Assembly: GCF_009905375.1 (NCBI RefSeq)
Contig: NC_133657.1
Coordinates: 66,032,219 to 66,096,218 of the forward strand
DNA: 64,000 nt
Reading direction: 5' to 3'
Source of the DNA: Apium graveolens
Lineage: Eukaryota > Streptophyta > Magnoliopsida > Apiales > Apiaceae
Part shown: positions 20,331-32,245 of the stretch, one piece after another
Layout: every line of letters starts with the position of its first letter
Position numbering within the stretch: position 1 is the stretch's first letter
Translations under genes and position numbers: made by a program
The notes under the pieces: generated by a model
What the model saw: the letters and a program-made list of their open reading frames with translations, nothing else
What the model was told of the DNA's origin: nothing
Database searches by the model: none

Positions 20331-22950
20331 CTAATTCAAGCAGTTGATCTCCAGACACTTTTTAAGGTCCAAAATCATTCTGCAAGTGCAAAACCAAAAG
20401 TTAAGCGTGTAGATGAAGTAGTTTTTAAAGTCAGAGTAATAAGCAAATCGTGGATTATAATCTTGTGAAATAAACATGGTTAAGTGGAAGTTTGCAATCA
20501 GAAAAAGTTTTGCAGGTTTATTTTATCTTTATTTTATCGTAGAATATAATATGAGGTAAAAAAATACAGGATTCAAAGAATTTAGAAAAATGGAGTAATG
20601 AAGGTTCGATAATTCTGCATCAACGTTATAGTATGAGTAGAAGTAATCAGCACTACAATAATCAGTTACCAGGTATGATGTTTCCCAAGACGTAAGTATA
20701 TAATTGCTTGTGTTAAACTTGAAATTTGGGTGTACTTGGCCAACATAAATAAGTTAGTACTTTGATTATTGTATGTTTATTGAATTCACACATTGTTCAT
20801 TTTGATCATTGTTTATTTGTGTATACTGAGGGTAGAATGCCTGGGACGAGTATAGTTGACAGGAGAGGTAATTGATCGATTATTAACAGATAGATACACA
20901 AAACTTAATAAACAGATGCACACTAAATTTGCAGATCATTTTTAGGGAACATCGTTATTTATTTCGTTTGGAAATGATAAAAGTAAATACACAGAGAAGA
21001 GGGCTATATGAGGCTAGACAAAAGTCAAGTGATAAGAAATAGGCAGATCAAAGTGTTCATCTTATACAACTCTTTATATGATAACTGCTGAAATCTGCTG
21101 GCTCTAAAATAAGTCTCCCTGTTTCCCTAATTTATAAATCACAGTTTTGATGAAATTGATTTGTTCAAGCAAATCTGATGTTTCCCTGATGCATATATAA
21201 TCTTTTGTTCCCTAACGATAAGGTGAATTAGGTCCAGGTATGGATTAGACAAGCCATGACTTCTGTGCAATCCAAATGGCCTCATCACCAGGCTTTTAGA
21301 TGGTAAAATATAGTTCAATCAAGCTTTATATATATTGCAGATACACTTCTAACTTTTGTGTATATCATTTGATTGTTCAAGTGAATGGTAGCTTTACTTA
21401 CATCAACTTATCAGTGAACGGAAATTCACATAATTTAGAGCTAAGTACTTAGACTTGCAGTAGTTACAATAGCACAAACACCTTCATCAAAGGTGATTCC
21501 AAATATAACTGAAAATGTACAAGAGGAAATTTCGTTGTAGTACTTAAATTTTGCAAACAGGAAAAAAAAGTGAACACTTGGGTGTTTCAAATATAGGGGT
21601 CTGCTAAAGAGCTAGAATATGTTTTATAAAAAAAAAGTTCTGGTATTAGGTATGATTTATATTTTACATGTTACTCTATAATGTTAGATTTGAATATTGT
21701 GTAGTAAAGTGAATTAATAATTTTTGAATTGGGTATTTTTAAATTTATTTAATTTTAAAAATTAGAATATTCAAAAAAACTAGCTCGATTTTTTAAAACT
21801 TTTTTCTTAGATAATCTGATACTATTAATTTTTTTTGGAAATATATTAATTTCAAATGTTATTAATCAAAGAAAATTCGATAGGTAGAAAGAATGAAAAG
21901 TTATAGTTTATATACACAAGTAATAATTATGGACATTCTTAATAAGTATGTTTGTTGGTTGTTATATATTCGTTGATTATTATTTGGTTAATTCTATGAT
22001 ATGTAAAACATAGAATTTATACTAATTTTATATTAATACTATTCCAGACACGAAGTCGGGAAACTGTTGTATTATAATTTTTTTTATTAAAGATTATCTA
22101 ATTAAATTAATTCAAAATTATTAATTTTGATTATTACCATTTGGATGTTTAGATAATAATTGAGTATCCGGCATAATAAATAAAATATTAATATGCCATA
22201 AATAATATAAGAACCCCTTCCCTTCTAATATAAATTCTCATGAACACTCTCTTTACACTTAAATCTTTATTAATAGTTGATAAATAATGTTGATTTAATT
22301 AATATATGGATATTTTAATATGGTTGAATTTTTTCTAAATTTAGTAAAATTAGTAATTTAATTATTTTTTCAGATTAAGGATTGAAAATAACATTCTTTT
22401 TATAGTAATTTTTTTAATTTATAATTTAAAATAAATTATTGGATAACATGTGTCTACATTGCATTTTACAATTATTAAATTATAAAATTTTGACTACAAC
22501 CATTTTTTCATATCTTACAAATCTCTGGGAACTAAAGCTTATAAATTCACAAGCATATTATTAAAGAGTAATATGTTTATAAAAGAGCATATACGTTATT
22601 AAAAATATTAATCTCCATTGTTTGACAAAAGATGTGTTGATAAAATTTATATTAGTATTACACATAATTGAAAATTTCCATGTATGGAGTACAAGCTATA
22701 TTTGGTATATTTTAACAAAAAAAATCAATTTTTATTTAAAATCTTAATTTTTAATATAAATTAATGAAAAAACTGTAAGTATTTTTTAGTGATCCTCGTA
22801 TATTTTTTTTAGTTAGGGTCCTATTTTTTAATTCAATCCTTTTAGGGTAAATATGACTTATCAATTTATATATTTTTGTTAATATTATTAAAGTGTAATG
22901 TTGAACTCTAAAACTAATAATATTTCTTTCAAATCAATTTTCATGTATTA
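20331..22950. other. AT-rich spacer without recognised genes
   Basis: The stretch is non-coding on both strands as far as I can see. It becomes very AT-rich after 21600. A short palindrome around TTCTATGATATG and its complement lies near 21992-22018. I found no LTRs or transposase motifs. Confidence 0.5.
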
Positions 22951-22959
22951 GTATAAATT

Positions 22960-22978
22960 CCCGCGTGCGAATTACGGG
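22960..22978 (+). repeat. Helitron-like 3' hairpin, degenerate (1)
   Basis: CCCGCGTGCGAATTACGGG forms a short hairpin and is followed by CTATATTACTAT. Plant Helitrons end in a GC-rich hairpin about 10 bp before CTRR; here the expected CTAG reads CTAT. It matches the hairpin at 24574 closely. Confidence 0.4.
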
Positions 22979-23489
22979 CTATATTACTATACCAAAGCTA
23001 AACCATTTGCTTGCCTTTTTTTGTTGTAAAAATTTCAGCCGGATTATTCATAATAACCACATTGACCTAGTTGCAACCCATGGTTCATCCGATTTCAATG
23101 TGACAGTACAAAAAAATACTATACTTAATCAGATACTCAATCCACTATCCATTGGTTCCAGATAACCCAACTTACTATCCAACAGATTTGATGTGAAATC
23201 AACATGATAATTACCATGACAAGAAAATTGATAACATCAATGACAACTTATTTTTCAAACAAATGAGGAATGTAGCATTAATCTTGTTGATCACAATTTT
23301 CATCGTATATGTTTCAAATTCCTTGATTATAGAGCATGTTGATTCTTCTTTGTTTTCACAAATTCTTCATCACACATTTTTTTGCACACTACATCACTGC
23401 ATACAATTTATAGTTAGTAGTATTATATTGAATTTCCTTGCAAAAACGCACTCTAGGTTTTTGATATATAAACTTCTTTATACATGGAC

Positions 23490-23735
23490 GGATCAGGTAT
23501 GATGTTTATAACTGTTTGGTTCGTCTTCCTCCATCATTTGCAAATAAAATTTTGCGAGACCCTGATACGCAAGTAATTTGTCTCACTCTGCGATTGGAAC
23601 AGAGTACTTAACACGGAAATCTGGAATGGACGACAAAGCAGTTCCCAGTGATATGGACAAATAAGAACTTAGTGTGAAGACATGTACTCCTTCACATTGT
23701 AGCAGACCATATGAGACCAGCTTACCAGGTAATCT
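23490..23735 (+). pseudogene. Exon-like fragment with two in-frame stops
   Basis: After a possible acceptor (ATCAG at about 23497) one frame reads YDVYNCLVRLPPSFANKIL and continues about 80 codons to CCAG|GTAATC near 23730, broken only by TAA and TGA. The composition is protein-like and the boundaries resemble splice sites. I do not recognise the family. It lies between two Helitron-like ends, which fits captured gene fragments, but that is an inference. Confidence 0.35.
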
Positions 23736-24573
23736 TTAATTGTTGTCACCGTGACACACAATGCTGTACAAAATGTATTCACACTTTATATGACCAAATC
23801 AATGACCGTATTACTTATATTTTAGCTGGTACATGAAAATTTTGTCCTGATGACTGTGATATATTTTATATAATGTAGGGAAAAGCCATTATACGCCAAC
23901 AGTTGACAAACATCCAGTTGAAAAGCCCTTATCCATAAGTGTAATTTTCTACATCCATTTTATGCACTAATTTGTACAAAATTCTTTAGTATTCTAAGAA
24001 ATTTTTTTCTTCATTTTTTATTTGAGATCCCGGTCTTTCTTCATTACATTTCTTCCCAGTCTTTTTGTCTATCTTAATTAATGACTGTATTTGTGGTTAT
24101 TGACAAGTTCTAATAAGGTAATCGATATATTTAGTGTATTATTTATTATATTTCTATGATTGACACATATTTAGTGTACAAGCTGAAGTTGCTGCAAATG
24201 CTATTGTCCGAGGACTTTAGAAAGATCGGCTCATGTTTTCCCAACTCTCATTACTAATAATTTAGGCATTCATTTGATAAAGAGTTCACCCATTTTTACT
24301 TATCCGATAAAAAAATATTCTATATGATATTGTGTTCTGTTTAGTGGATTTGATTTACGTATTTACTCAATTTTTGTACCACTTAAAGTACCAATATCAA
24401 AAGGTCATTTTACTTTATAAAAATAGTTTCATCTATTTTTAATTTATGTGCTACTTTAATATGCTAATATGACCTTTATATCAATATAATATATTGTTAA
24501 TAATAAAATAGTGCAACTTAAAGTTAAAACTAATTTTAATATTTTAAAGTAATTTTGTATATGGCAAGAAGTT

Positions 24574-24592
24574 CCCGTGTGCGAAGCACGGG
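24574..24592 (+). repeat. Helitron-like 3' hairpin (2)
   Basis: CCCGTGTGCGAAGCACGGG has a perfect 6-bp stem (24574-24579 with 24587-24592), followed by CTATATTACTGT. This is the usual appearance of a plant Helitron 3' terminus, although the terminal CTAG is altered. Confidence 0.45.
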
Positions 24593-24758
24593 CTATATTA
24601 CTGTCCTCCAACTTGAACAATTACAATACATCATCACAGCATATCGACGGGAACATAATTTATATATTTCGAGTATAGTCATATAATAATATGCGAAGTT
24701 TTCCACTTTCTTCAATCAATATATCAGCACGAGCATTCAAATTATTAAGATGTTCTTT

Positions 24759-25274
24759 TCACCCATCTCCAAACTTTTTAAATGCACTTATCATTTCTTC
24801 CGTGTTCTGTTTGAAGTTTTTCTCATAATCACGTAGAGATGTGGACGTATCACCTAGGAATCTGAGTAAATTCCATGTATAAGAATGTGGAATTTCAGTA
24901 CTACTTTGTGATGACTCTCCACATTTTTTCTCTGATTCATTATTCAGAGTATTTTCTATTTCATTGTGAAACATTGAAACTAATGCCATTCAATTTGTAA
25001 TATAAAGCAATATAAATCATAGAATCAGATACACATTTAAATATTACTTGAATTTTTCCTCAAGGCCAATGGAACGAGCAAACAATTCAGATTGCCTGAT
25101 TTCCATTGTAGCATATATCTCTGAGTAGAAAATATTTGCTTCTTCCATGTCATTATTGAAGTCTGCGCACGTTATAACCAAATTTTGCAACTCTTGCTCC
25201 GCTACATTCTTTATGCCTGACCATATCTTCCTCTTTTCACTTCGTGAAGTCATTTTATAATTTGTAGTATACAT
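24759..25274 (-). pseudogene. Two adjacent minus-strand ORFs, possible two-exon gene fragment
   Basis: Two open stretches, 25274-25044 (76 codons, charged helical, contains SRSEKRKIWSGIKNVAEQEL) and 24989-24759 (76 codons, contains YTWNLLRFLGDTSTSLRDYE), are separated by 54 AT-rich bases. That gap is short for an intron. The obvious GT (after TTCAA) and AG (GGCATTAG) sites do not join the two frames, so the gene may be broken. Amino-acid composition is plausible for a real helical protein. I cannot assign a family. Location between Helitron-like hairpins suggests captured DNA. Confidence 0.35.
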
Positions 25275-25876
25275 CTAAATGTAAAAAAATACCCAAAGGT
25301 ATATATACGTGTGAGTATGTCCAGTAGTTTTGGGGTCTAATCACATAAGCAGTAACCACAATTTAGAATAACCGAATGGTAGATATCAATTTTATTTAGT
25401 TTTTTCTGATTTCAACAGTCATGTTACTCGAACGTTGTGATGTGTCTTTAAAGAATATGATGATTATCTCCTCATTCTGAGAAGATGTTTTAAAGAATGT
25501 TTATCAAAAACCTTGTTAGAAACTTTTGGATGTTCTTTATGTTTTTGTAAATTTTTTAATTAATGGACCAATAACTTTTAATGGCAGATAGTTTATCCTG
25601 TAATCTGATTATTATCCTTACCGTTATGTGGTTAATGTTTAAACTATAAACGTTCTTAAACTATATACAAAAAATAGAACTCTTCATACTATTTGACTAT
25701 AATATTATACCATTTTTTATCAAAGACAGAAAAAGAAAAAAGGGAAGAGACGTTATCGAATAACTCGTTGTTAGTGTTTACACATGATGATATTGGTATA
25801 AAATTGTTGGTACACATTATCGTAACTTCATGAATATATATCTTTAAAATTTTAAAAAAGATCGTATATAACTAAA

Positions 25877-25908
25877 CTCCGCATGCGTAACACGGGCAAG
25901 ATAACTAG
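25877..25908 (+). repeat. Helitron-like 3' terminus ending CTAG (3)
   Basis: CTCCGCATGCGTAACACGGG, an imperfect GC-rich hairpin, is followed 12 bases later by CTAG and then T, the pattern expected of a Helitron 3' end inserted between A and T. I could not place a matching 5' end. Confidence 0.45.
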
Positions 25909-26250
25909 TGTTATATAATATTAGTTACTAAAATATTTTACTTAGTAACAATTTTCATGTTATTTTTATTATTAATAAATTATTTAAACTATGTATTTTA
26001 TTTAAATCTTTTTACGGAGTTCATAAATTTATTTTACAAACTTTTATTTATATCGTTTCATAAATATTTTACAAAATTTGGAGAATGTTATCTTCTGCTT
26101 CCTATCCACAAAATCTGGCGAAAAGTAGATTTCCCTTACACAATAATCTTGTCTGAAATCTGAAACGGATGAGATCAAATATCTGTATGCAGAAATTATT
26201 GACACAATCAATGAATCACAATAATACTCGTTCTACTATTTATGCATGTC

Positions 26251-29200
26251 CTGAGGCACCAAATATGTTCAGCACATAGTTCTCTTCAACCCATACGAAA
26301 AGGTATGTCATCCTTTTAATTATATGTATATATGTATATATATGTATATAATTCTGTTGCTCATTTGTTAAATATTTTCTTTAAATCAGGGAAATGGAAG
26401 GCCACGTGAATGCAATTTTTTTTGGGGTGGAGTGGTAATTCGAGAAGGTACTAATGTCAACTACTCTATCGATCCCAAGAAAATGATGTTTATTGGGTTT
26501 GGTACCTCTTTTGATGAGCTTAAACGTCTTGTATACAATTCAATGAATATTAGTTCTTATCAATGGAATCTGAAATTGAGTTTGAAGTATCCTTACCTTG
26601 GTCAATACAACTTAGTTGAAGGTTTTTATCAAATGGAAATATTAAGTGATGATGATGTTACCCGTATGTTAAATGTCCATGCCATGTTGCTGAACGTCCA
26701 AGGAGATGTTTCTTTGTTCATCGAAATGGAGAAAGTTCCTGTTGATGACCCGTACTCTTTCCAACCGAATTTAGGGTGACAACCGACACAATTAACATAC
26801 GGGAGTAATGTCAACCCAAGATGGTCAGATCTATATTTTCAAGGTGTAGGGTACAGAGGCGGAACAACCGAAAAAGGTGGAGGGTACTTAGGAGGCAGTA
26901 GTCAACATGGTGGAGGGTATGGAGGGGAAAGTAGTCAATACGGCGGAGGGTATGGAAGGGAAAGTGGTCAATATGGTGGAGGTTATGGAGGGGAGAGTAG
27001 TCAATATGGTGGAGGGTATGGAGGGGGGTAGTCAATATGGTGGAGGGTATGGGGGGGGGGGTAGTCAATATGATGGAGGGTATGGGGGGTAGTGAATATG
27101 GTGGAGGGTACGGAGGGGGGAGTAGTCAATATGGTGGAGGATATGGAGGGGGGGCAGTGAATATGATGGAGGGTTAGGAGGGGAGAGTAGTCTATTTGGT
27201 GGAGGATATGAAGGGGGAGTAGTTATGAAAATGAGAAAGAAGGTGGGGGTAATGTAGAGATGGTGGGAAGAGGTTCGGGTAAGCGGTTAGCCCTTGTCGC
27301 AGATGAAGCTGTAGATAATTCATCCAGTGAGGATGATTTTCACCTTCATGACGATGATGGGGAAGAAGATTCATCAGGCAGCGATGAAGGGGGGGCATGT
27401 AGAGAGGAATGCAGAAATTTCTAGCATGTTTCCAAGAGTTAGGGAAGAGCATCATGTTCCAAGGGCTCCATGGTTCCGCACAGAGAAATATATTCCCCCA
27501 ATAATAGATAGCCGTAACGATATGTATGTTGATGAAGACCTTGATCAGGGGGAACTGAGTGAAGGAAAGTGTTACCGTGACAAAGCAACCCTGTTGTTGG
27601 CAGTCAAGCGTGCTCATATTGCCACTGATCGTACATATAAAACGAGAAAGAGTAACAAAGAACAGCTCATTGTTCAGTGCCGGGCTGAGGGCTGTAACTG
27701 GAGGATGCGAGCTGCTTTCATGCATAATTCTGGTTAGTGGAGGATAAATGTCAATAGAGAGGAACACAGATGCTTGGTTGATCAGCCGTTGCAAGATCAT
27801 AAGAAGCTATCTGTAAGGATGATTTCACAGCTTGTGAAACCACTTGTAAGCAATTTAACATACATAACTATTTAACTTCCTAACATATTTTGTGAAAATA
27901 TTTTGTGAAATTTTTTTGACACTGCTCAATGACATGTGAAACAGGTGATAAATATAGCAGAAATCCCCATTAAAACCATTATCCCGCTTATCAACAACGA
28001 GCACAACCATATAGTGGGGTACAAGAAAGCGTGGCGAGGCAAACAAATAGCCATTGAGGAAGTCTATAGAAGTTGGGCTACAACATATCAAGCTGTTCCC
28101 ATGTTTCTTGCAGCCATCAAGAAGACAAATCCTGGAACCATTACTGAGATCGATGTCGTGCCTCATGCTCAGGAACGAGGCACGTCTGTTTGCAAGCGAA
28201 TCTTTTGGTGTTTGAAAGCAATGATGGACGAGTGGCAATATGCGCGTCCTGTGATTTTAATAGACGAAACTTTCTTGAAGGGAAGATATAGGGGCAAGCT
28301 GCTTGTTGCCATGGGTGTAGATTCAAACAACCACCCTTTTCCTCTTTGCTATGGTTTGGTTGATGAGGAGATGTACGAGAACTGGTCTTGGTTTCTGCAA
28401 CGTATTCGGAGACATGTCTGTCGCCAAAAGACCGGTATGTGCATCATCTCTGATCGAGCAACCAGTATTCTTTCTGCAGTAAGAGACACTCAAAACGGAT
28501 TTGCTGAGCCATTAGGCATCTATAGGTTCTGTCTACTTCATGTCTGAAGCAACTTCTGCCATCATCACCCTAGCGGTGAACTAAATAAATTGATGTGGAA
28601 AGCTGGCACAACCACACAAGTCTCCAAGTATGATGCATACATGGCAAGGATTGGTGAAATTTTCCCCCTGCCCTTGACTATCTTGCAAGAATACCCGTTG
28701 AGAGGTGGACACTTTCCCACGATAATGGTGTTCGCTATGGTCAAACGACCACCAACATGTTTGAGGGTTTCAACGGAAACATAAGAAGGGCTCGTTTTCT
28801 TCCGGTAACAGCGATGATGGAGTACCTCTTCTACAAGACGGTCACGATTATTGACACATATAGAAATAAAGTAGATGACGGTGTGCAACAGGGTGAACAG
28901 TTATGTGCGTGTTCAGCCGCCATGTTAGCAAAAATTTAAAGAAAGACAACTGGATATACGGTTATTACTTTTTTCCGTGCACGTGGTATCTTGAAAATAG
29001 TTACACGTCAATACACAACTACTAAAGGAAGGGTAAAGGGAGGAAAGACCCAGGTCGTCAACTTCAATGACCGTATGTGCACGTGTGGAAAATGGGCGAC
29101 GCATCACATGATGTGCTCTCACGCAATGGCTGGTTGTGTAAGACATGGACTGAGTTGGGATCATTTCATTAAAAATTGCCATAAAAACCATACAATGGAG

Positions 29201-29467
29201 AACTTGTACCGGCCAATTATTTATCCCTTGCAACCAACTGAATACTGGAACTATGAATTACCCCCACTTTGGCAGGGGTATGGAAAGTTAGTAGCGGATG
29301 AATCATTGAAGAAACTTAAGCAAAAATGTGGAGATAAGGGGCAATCGGTGTGGATCCGAACGGAGATTGATGGTCCGCGGTCAGGAAAGAAGTGTAGTGT
29401 ATGCAACCAAGAAGGTCACACCAAGCGTAGCAAGAAATGCCCAGGGCGTCCACACTTAACAACATGA
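26251..29467 (+). pseudogene. MULE copy B: decayed Mutator-like transposase with catalytic and SWIM domains
   Basis: Same gene as copy A but longer. Introns are at 26303-26389 and 27846-27944 (GTAAGC...ACAG, joining CTT|GTG in frame). Order: PB1-like region, Gly-rich repeats, acidic patch, MuDR zinc finger, MULE transposase core with first Asp in LIDETFLKG (about 28258), second Asp in IISDRA (about 28449) and a Glu in MFEGFN (about 28758), a SWIM zinc finger with the C-x-C ... C-x-H pattern (CTCGKW ... CSHAMAGC, about 29075-29135) and a CCHC knuckle (CSVCNQEGHTKRSKKC, about 29395). It is disabled by stops at 26777 (TGA), 27735 (TAG), 28545 (TGA) and 28937 (TAA), G-run frameshifts, and a frameshift near 28665. 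The TGA at 28545 is where related proteins commonly have Arg, consistent with CpG decay. Confidence 0.88.
26876..27215 (+). repeat. Gly-Tyr-Ser coding minisatellite in MULE copy B
   Basis: The same imperfect 33-bp unit as in copy A encodes GGGYGGESSQY-like repeats. The two copies differ in unit number and in G-run lengths, which shift the frame. Confidence 0.82.
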
Positions 29468-29720
29468 ACTTCTACTTGCTCGTTTCTTAGCTTCATTGCA
29501 TTTTCTTAGCTTCATTTCAAATGTTGTACTATCATTGTCATTTGTATTATCTAAGTTTTCTATCTTGCTATTTCGAATATTACATGTAAAAGTTGGTTAT
29601 TGTGTTGTCCATTCGAGCTTTAAAATGTGGAAATACTATTAGGTTTATCCCATTCAAAACAAACATTCCAATTAGGCGTTCAAATTGTTACTAAAATTAT
29701 ACAACAAACATTAGAAAGAA
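29468..29720. other. Convergent 3' region between MULE transposase and minus-strand ORFs
   Basis: A short AT-rich gap where the plus-strand transposase ends and the minus-strand cluster ends. No motif beyond AT-rich terminator-like sequence was seen. Confidence 0.5.
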
Positions 29721-29721
29721 T

Positions 29722-30150
29722 TTAAAAATCTGCAAGGTTTACAATATATTGATCCTCATCAGTTCCTGCACTCTCCACAATTTCACCCTCTTTTTCATCC
29801 GCATCTTCTCCAACGTCACGCCAGGTGTGATGACCTTCAACATACCATGCAATTTCACTATCTTCTCTTTCAATCAGGTTGATTTCCATTTTTTCATATT
29901 TTTTATACACTTCATCGATCTGACAGATGCGTTCGTCCTCCGGCAGGGACCGATCATTGTAAGCCTTTCGGAGCTTTTCTTTATCAGCTTTTATCTCGCC
30001 CAAAATGTTTTAATTCACGCACTTCTTCTTCTTTCTGCCACTCTCATCTTCTTTCATTTTATTTCCACGACCGATACATTCCGTGATACTAAGCTAACGC
30101 CAAATGGACTTAGATGTGCTTGACGATGATATTTTTTTACCTTTATCCAT
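29722..30150 (-). pseudogene. Small acidic/coiled-coil ORF m1 beside MULE B, two in-frame stops
   Basis: On the minus strand one frame starts at an ATG near 30150 (MDKGKKISSSSTSKSIWR) and reads to the stop at 29722, broken by a TAG and a TAA. The open C-terminal 93 residues are charged and helical (KYEKMEINLIERED) and end DEDQYIVNLADF. The start (DKGK) and end (DQY-NLAD) resemble m3 at 31544-32245, so the two are probably paralogues. The gene runs towards the MULE transposase, as mudrB does relative to mudrA in maize MuDR, but I see no sequence evidence that it is mudrB. Function unknown. Confidence 0.5.
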
Positions 30151-30355
30151 TTTATGCTTTCCAATTGAAATGACCAAGACATTTATAGGGCATGCTAAGA
30201 ACTACGTCAAATTACATTTGTACAGTACTTCATACTAAATTTATCACAAACACTCACACACTATCTGAGTAGTCAAATCATTCAAAAATATAAAATAATA
30301 ATTTCAAAAGCTCAAAATAATAAAGTACACTATCAAAATACAATATTCAGAAATA

Positions 30356-30895
30356 TTACTCATCATCGGACAAGTAGAAATCAGAAATATAGTCGAGACT
30401 CATAGCGAAATGATGATACATTCTTGCGCTGTGATGGTCACCATCTTTAACAAACTCCCTACATTTTCTTTCTAGATCCATCCGGTTTAAACGCATTTTT
30501 ATTCGATTATCTTCCTCTCTTGCATGGAATAAAGCTTGTTCCAGTTGTTGAGCGGTGTCTCGCTACATGTGTATGGCGCGTTGTTTAGTTACTCGCAATC
30601 CATGTTCTTGACATTGGGCTACATATTTTTGTAAACACCCTACACGCTATTCCCACTCCCTATGCATCGTGATTACTGAACCTCTTGAGTAACGTAAATT
30701 TGGATCCATTGAATATCTAAAATCGTCATCACAAAACCATTTCCGACCAGTAGCTCGAATAATATCACCAGGAGTATAGCTCATTGCTCTTCTATTAGTA
30801 TACATCATTAACTTCCGAACAACATCATATTTACATAATAAACAAGGACGAAAGGCCACACAAATTAAGTAGACATGCCTGTAATATTCACGTGC
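30356..30895 (-). pseudogene. Minus-strand ORF m2 beside MULE B, two in-frame TAG stops
   Basis: One minus-strand frame reads from about 30890, after a possible acceptor (ATTACAG), to TAA at 30356 with only two TAG interruptions (after HREWE and after RAIHM). The first part has a Cys pair (CLLCKYD) and FCDDDFRYSMD; the second is helical and acidic and ends YISDFYLSDDE. No ATG opens the frame, so it is probably a 3' exon. I do not recognise it. Both TAGs could come from CAG. Confidence 0.45.
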
Positions 30896-31543
30896 TACTT
30901 ACGTCTCATACTGCTTCGAAATAGTTAACATTCATTTGTCACATCATACAGCTTTTACAACTTCTACTGCATTTGACAAGACTACTCAATTACTTTCTTG
31001 CAGTCTGCATGTCGCTACCTATCTGTGGAGGACCCTTCCAACTTTGCAGTTGTACACTGGCATTCGTAAAAGTAACTTTTTTAACTTTCATCTCTAAAAA
31101 GTGAAAACTTCAGTCAAACTGTTGCATGTGCTTTCTACTGTATATTCACGGGATACCTAAATCAATTCCTTGTCATTTTCCTTATCATCATTTTATACTT
31201 CCATTTCTGAGTAGTCAAAACTCATAAATTTACCAACAAGTAATAATACATGCCTGTAAGATTCACGTGCTACTTACTTTTCCAAAAATACTAATACGTG
31301 GAACAAACTTTTTCCAAAAAAAAATTACAACCACTTCTAAAAAAGTCATCAACTTTGGGAATATTATCACAATTAGTACAAATGTTTTTGTAAAGTATTA
31401 TACAAAAAAATGCAATAACGAGTGCATTTTCCATTCATCTTGGGAACAAATTACATTGCAAGGGAACATTGATTATGTAAACTTATAATAAGAGAAATAC
31501 ATTATAACTGAAAATTGAAAAATGAATGAAGCTCGCAATTTTT
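30896..31543. other. Spacer in the minus-strand cluster
   Basis: AT-rich, no clear coding frame. The word CATGCCTGTAA-ATTCACGTGC appears both near 30875-30900 and near 31250-31275, suggesting a local duplication; the CACGTG inside is a G-box core. Confidence 0.45.
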
Positions 31544-32245
31544 TTAGTCATCCGCAAGATTAAGTACGTACTGATCAAACTCATCATCAACGTCCTCTTC
31601 CTCTTGTATGTGAGGGGATGTATGCATATGACCTCCCTCCCCATATCCGTGGGTCGAGCCGTACGTACTCGACCGAGTATCACGCGATGGCAATGCGTGG
31701 GGCCCCTGATTTCCATGACATATAGTTGTAGCCATACCAGCATCATCGTGTCCTTGAAAAAAATCCCCAAGTTTGACGATATATTTCGCATATTTTTCAT
31801 CCCACTCCTTGTGCTCTTCACGTATCCTTTCAGCCCTACGCATTGCGTATGCATCCTCGTACTCCTTTTTCCTCATCTCAAGCTCGTCCTCCATGAAGTG
31901 GTAATGTCGAGATATTTCATTTAACTCGTACTCATGTTCCTCCTTTGAAATGTGACCAGAGTTGAAATTCTTATTAATGTTTTCTTCATACTCGATCGAT
32001 GATTTCATAAACTTCAAGTGTATTTCCCAATAGCCAACGAACTGTTCATTATCACGTACAGCATGCCCTTGTGCGGCCCGTATACCTCGCATTCTTCTCA
32101 CAAATTATTTGACCTGCCAAATTTCTGCTTGTTGAGCTTCATCCCGTGCTTGAGATTCGGTCCATTTATACCAATTAACTTCCCCGTAATCATGAATATC
32201 AGAACTAGCGGGTCCCTTGCCCTTGTCTGTGACCTGATTGTAGTA
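31544..32245 (-). pseudogene. Minus-strand ORF m3 beside MULE B, one in-frame stop
   Basis: The minus-strand frame reads TDKGKGPASSDIHDYGEV near 32240 and continues to the stop at 31544, interrupted by a single TAA near 32105. Downstream of that stop 185 codons are open from an ATG. The protein is highly charged, with a predicted helical middle (RHYHFMEDELEMRKKEYEDA, EEHKEWDEKYAKY), a Gly/His-rich region and an acidic end DEFDQYVLNLADD like that of m1. No known domain recognised. It is the best preserved member of the cluster and might be an accessory protein of the MULE. Confidence 0.5.

Noticed and set aside
27192..27800. 202-codon ORF on the minus strand opposite MULE copy B (and a shorter one opposite copy A at 16775-17203)
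   Set aside because: It is the reverse shadow of the transposase zinc-finger exon, which has clear domain evidence on the plus strand.
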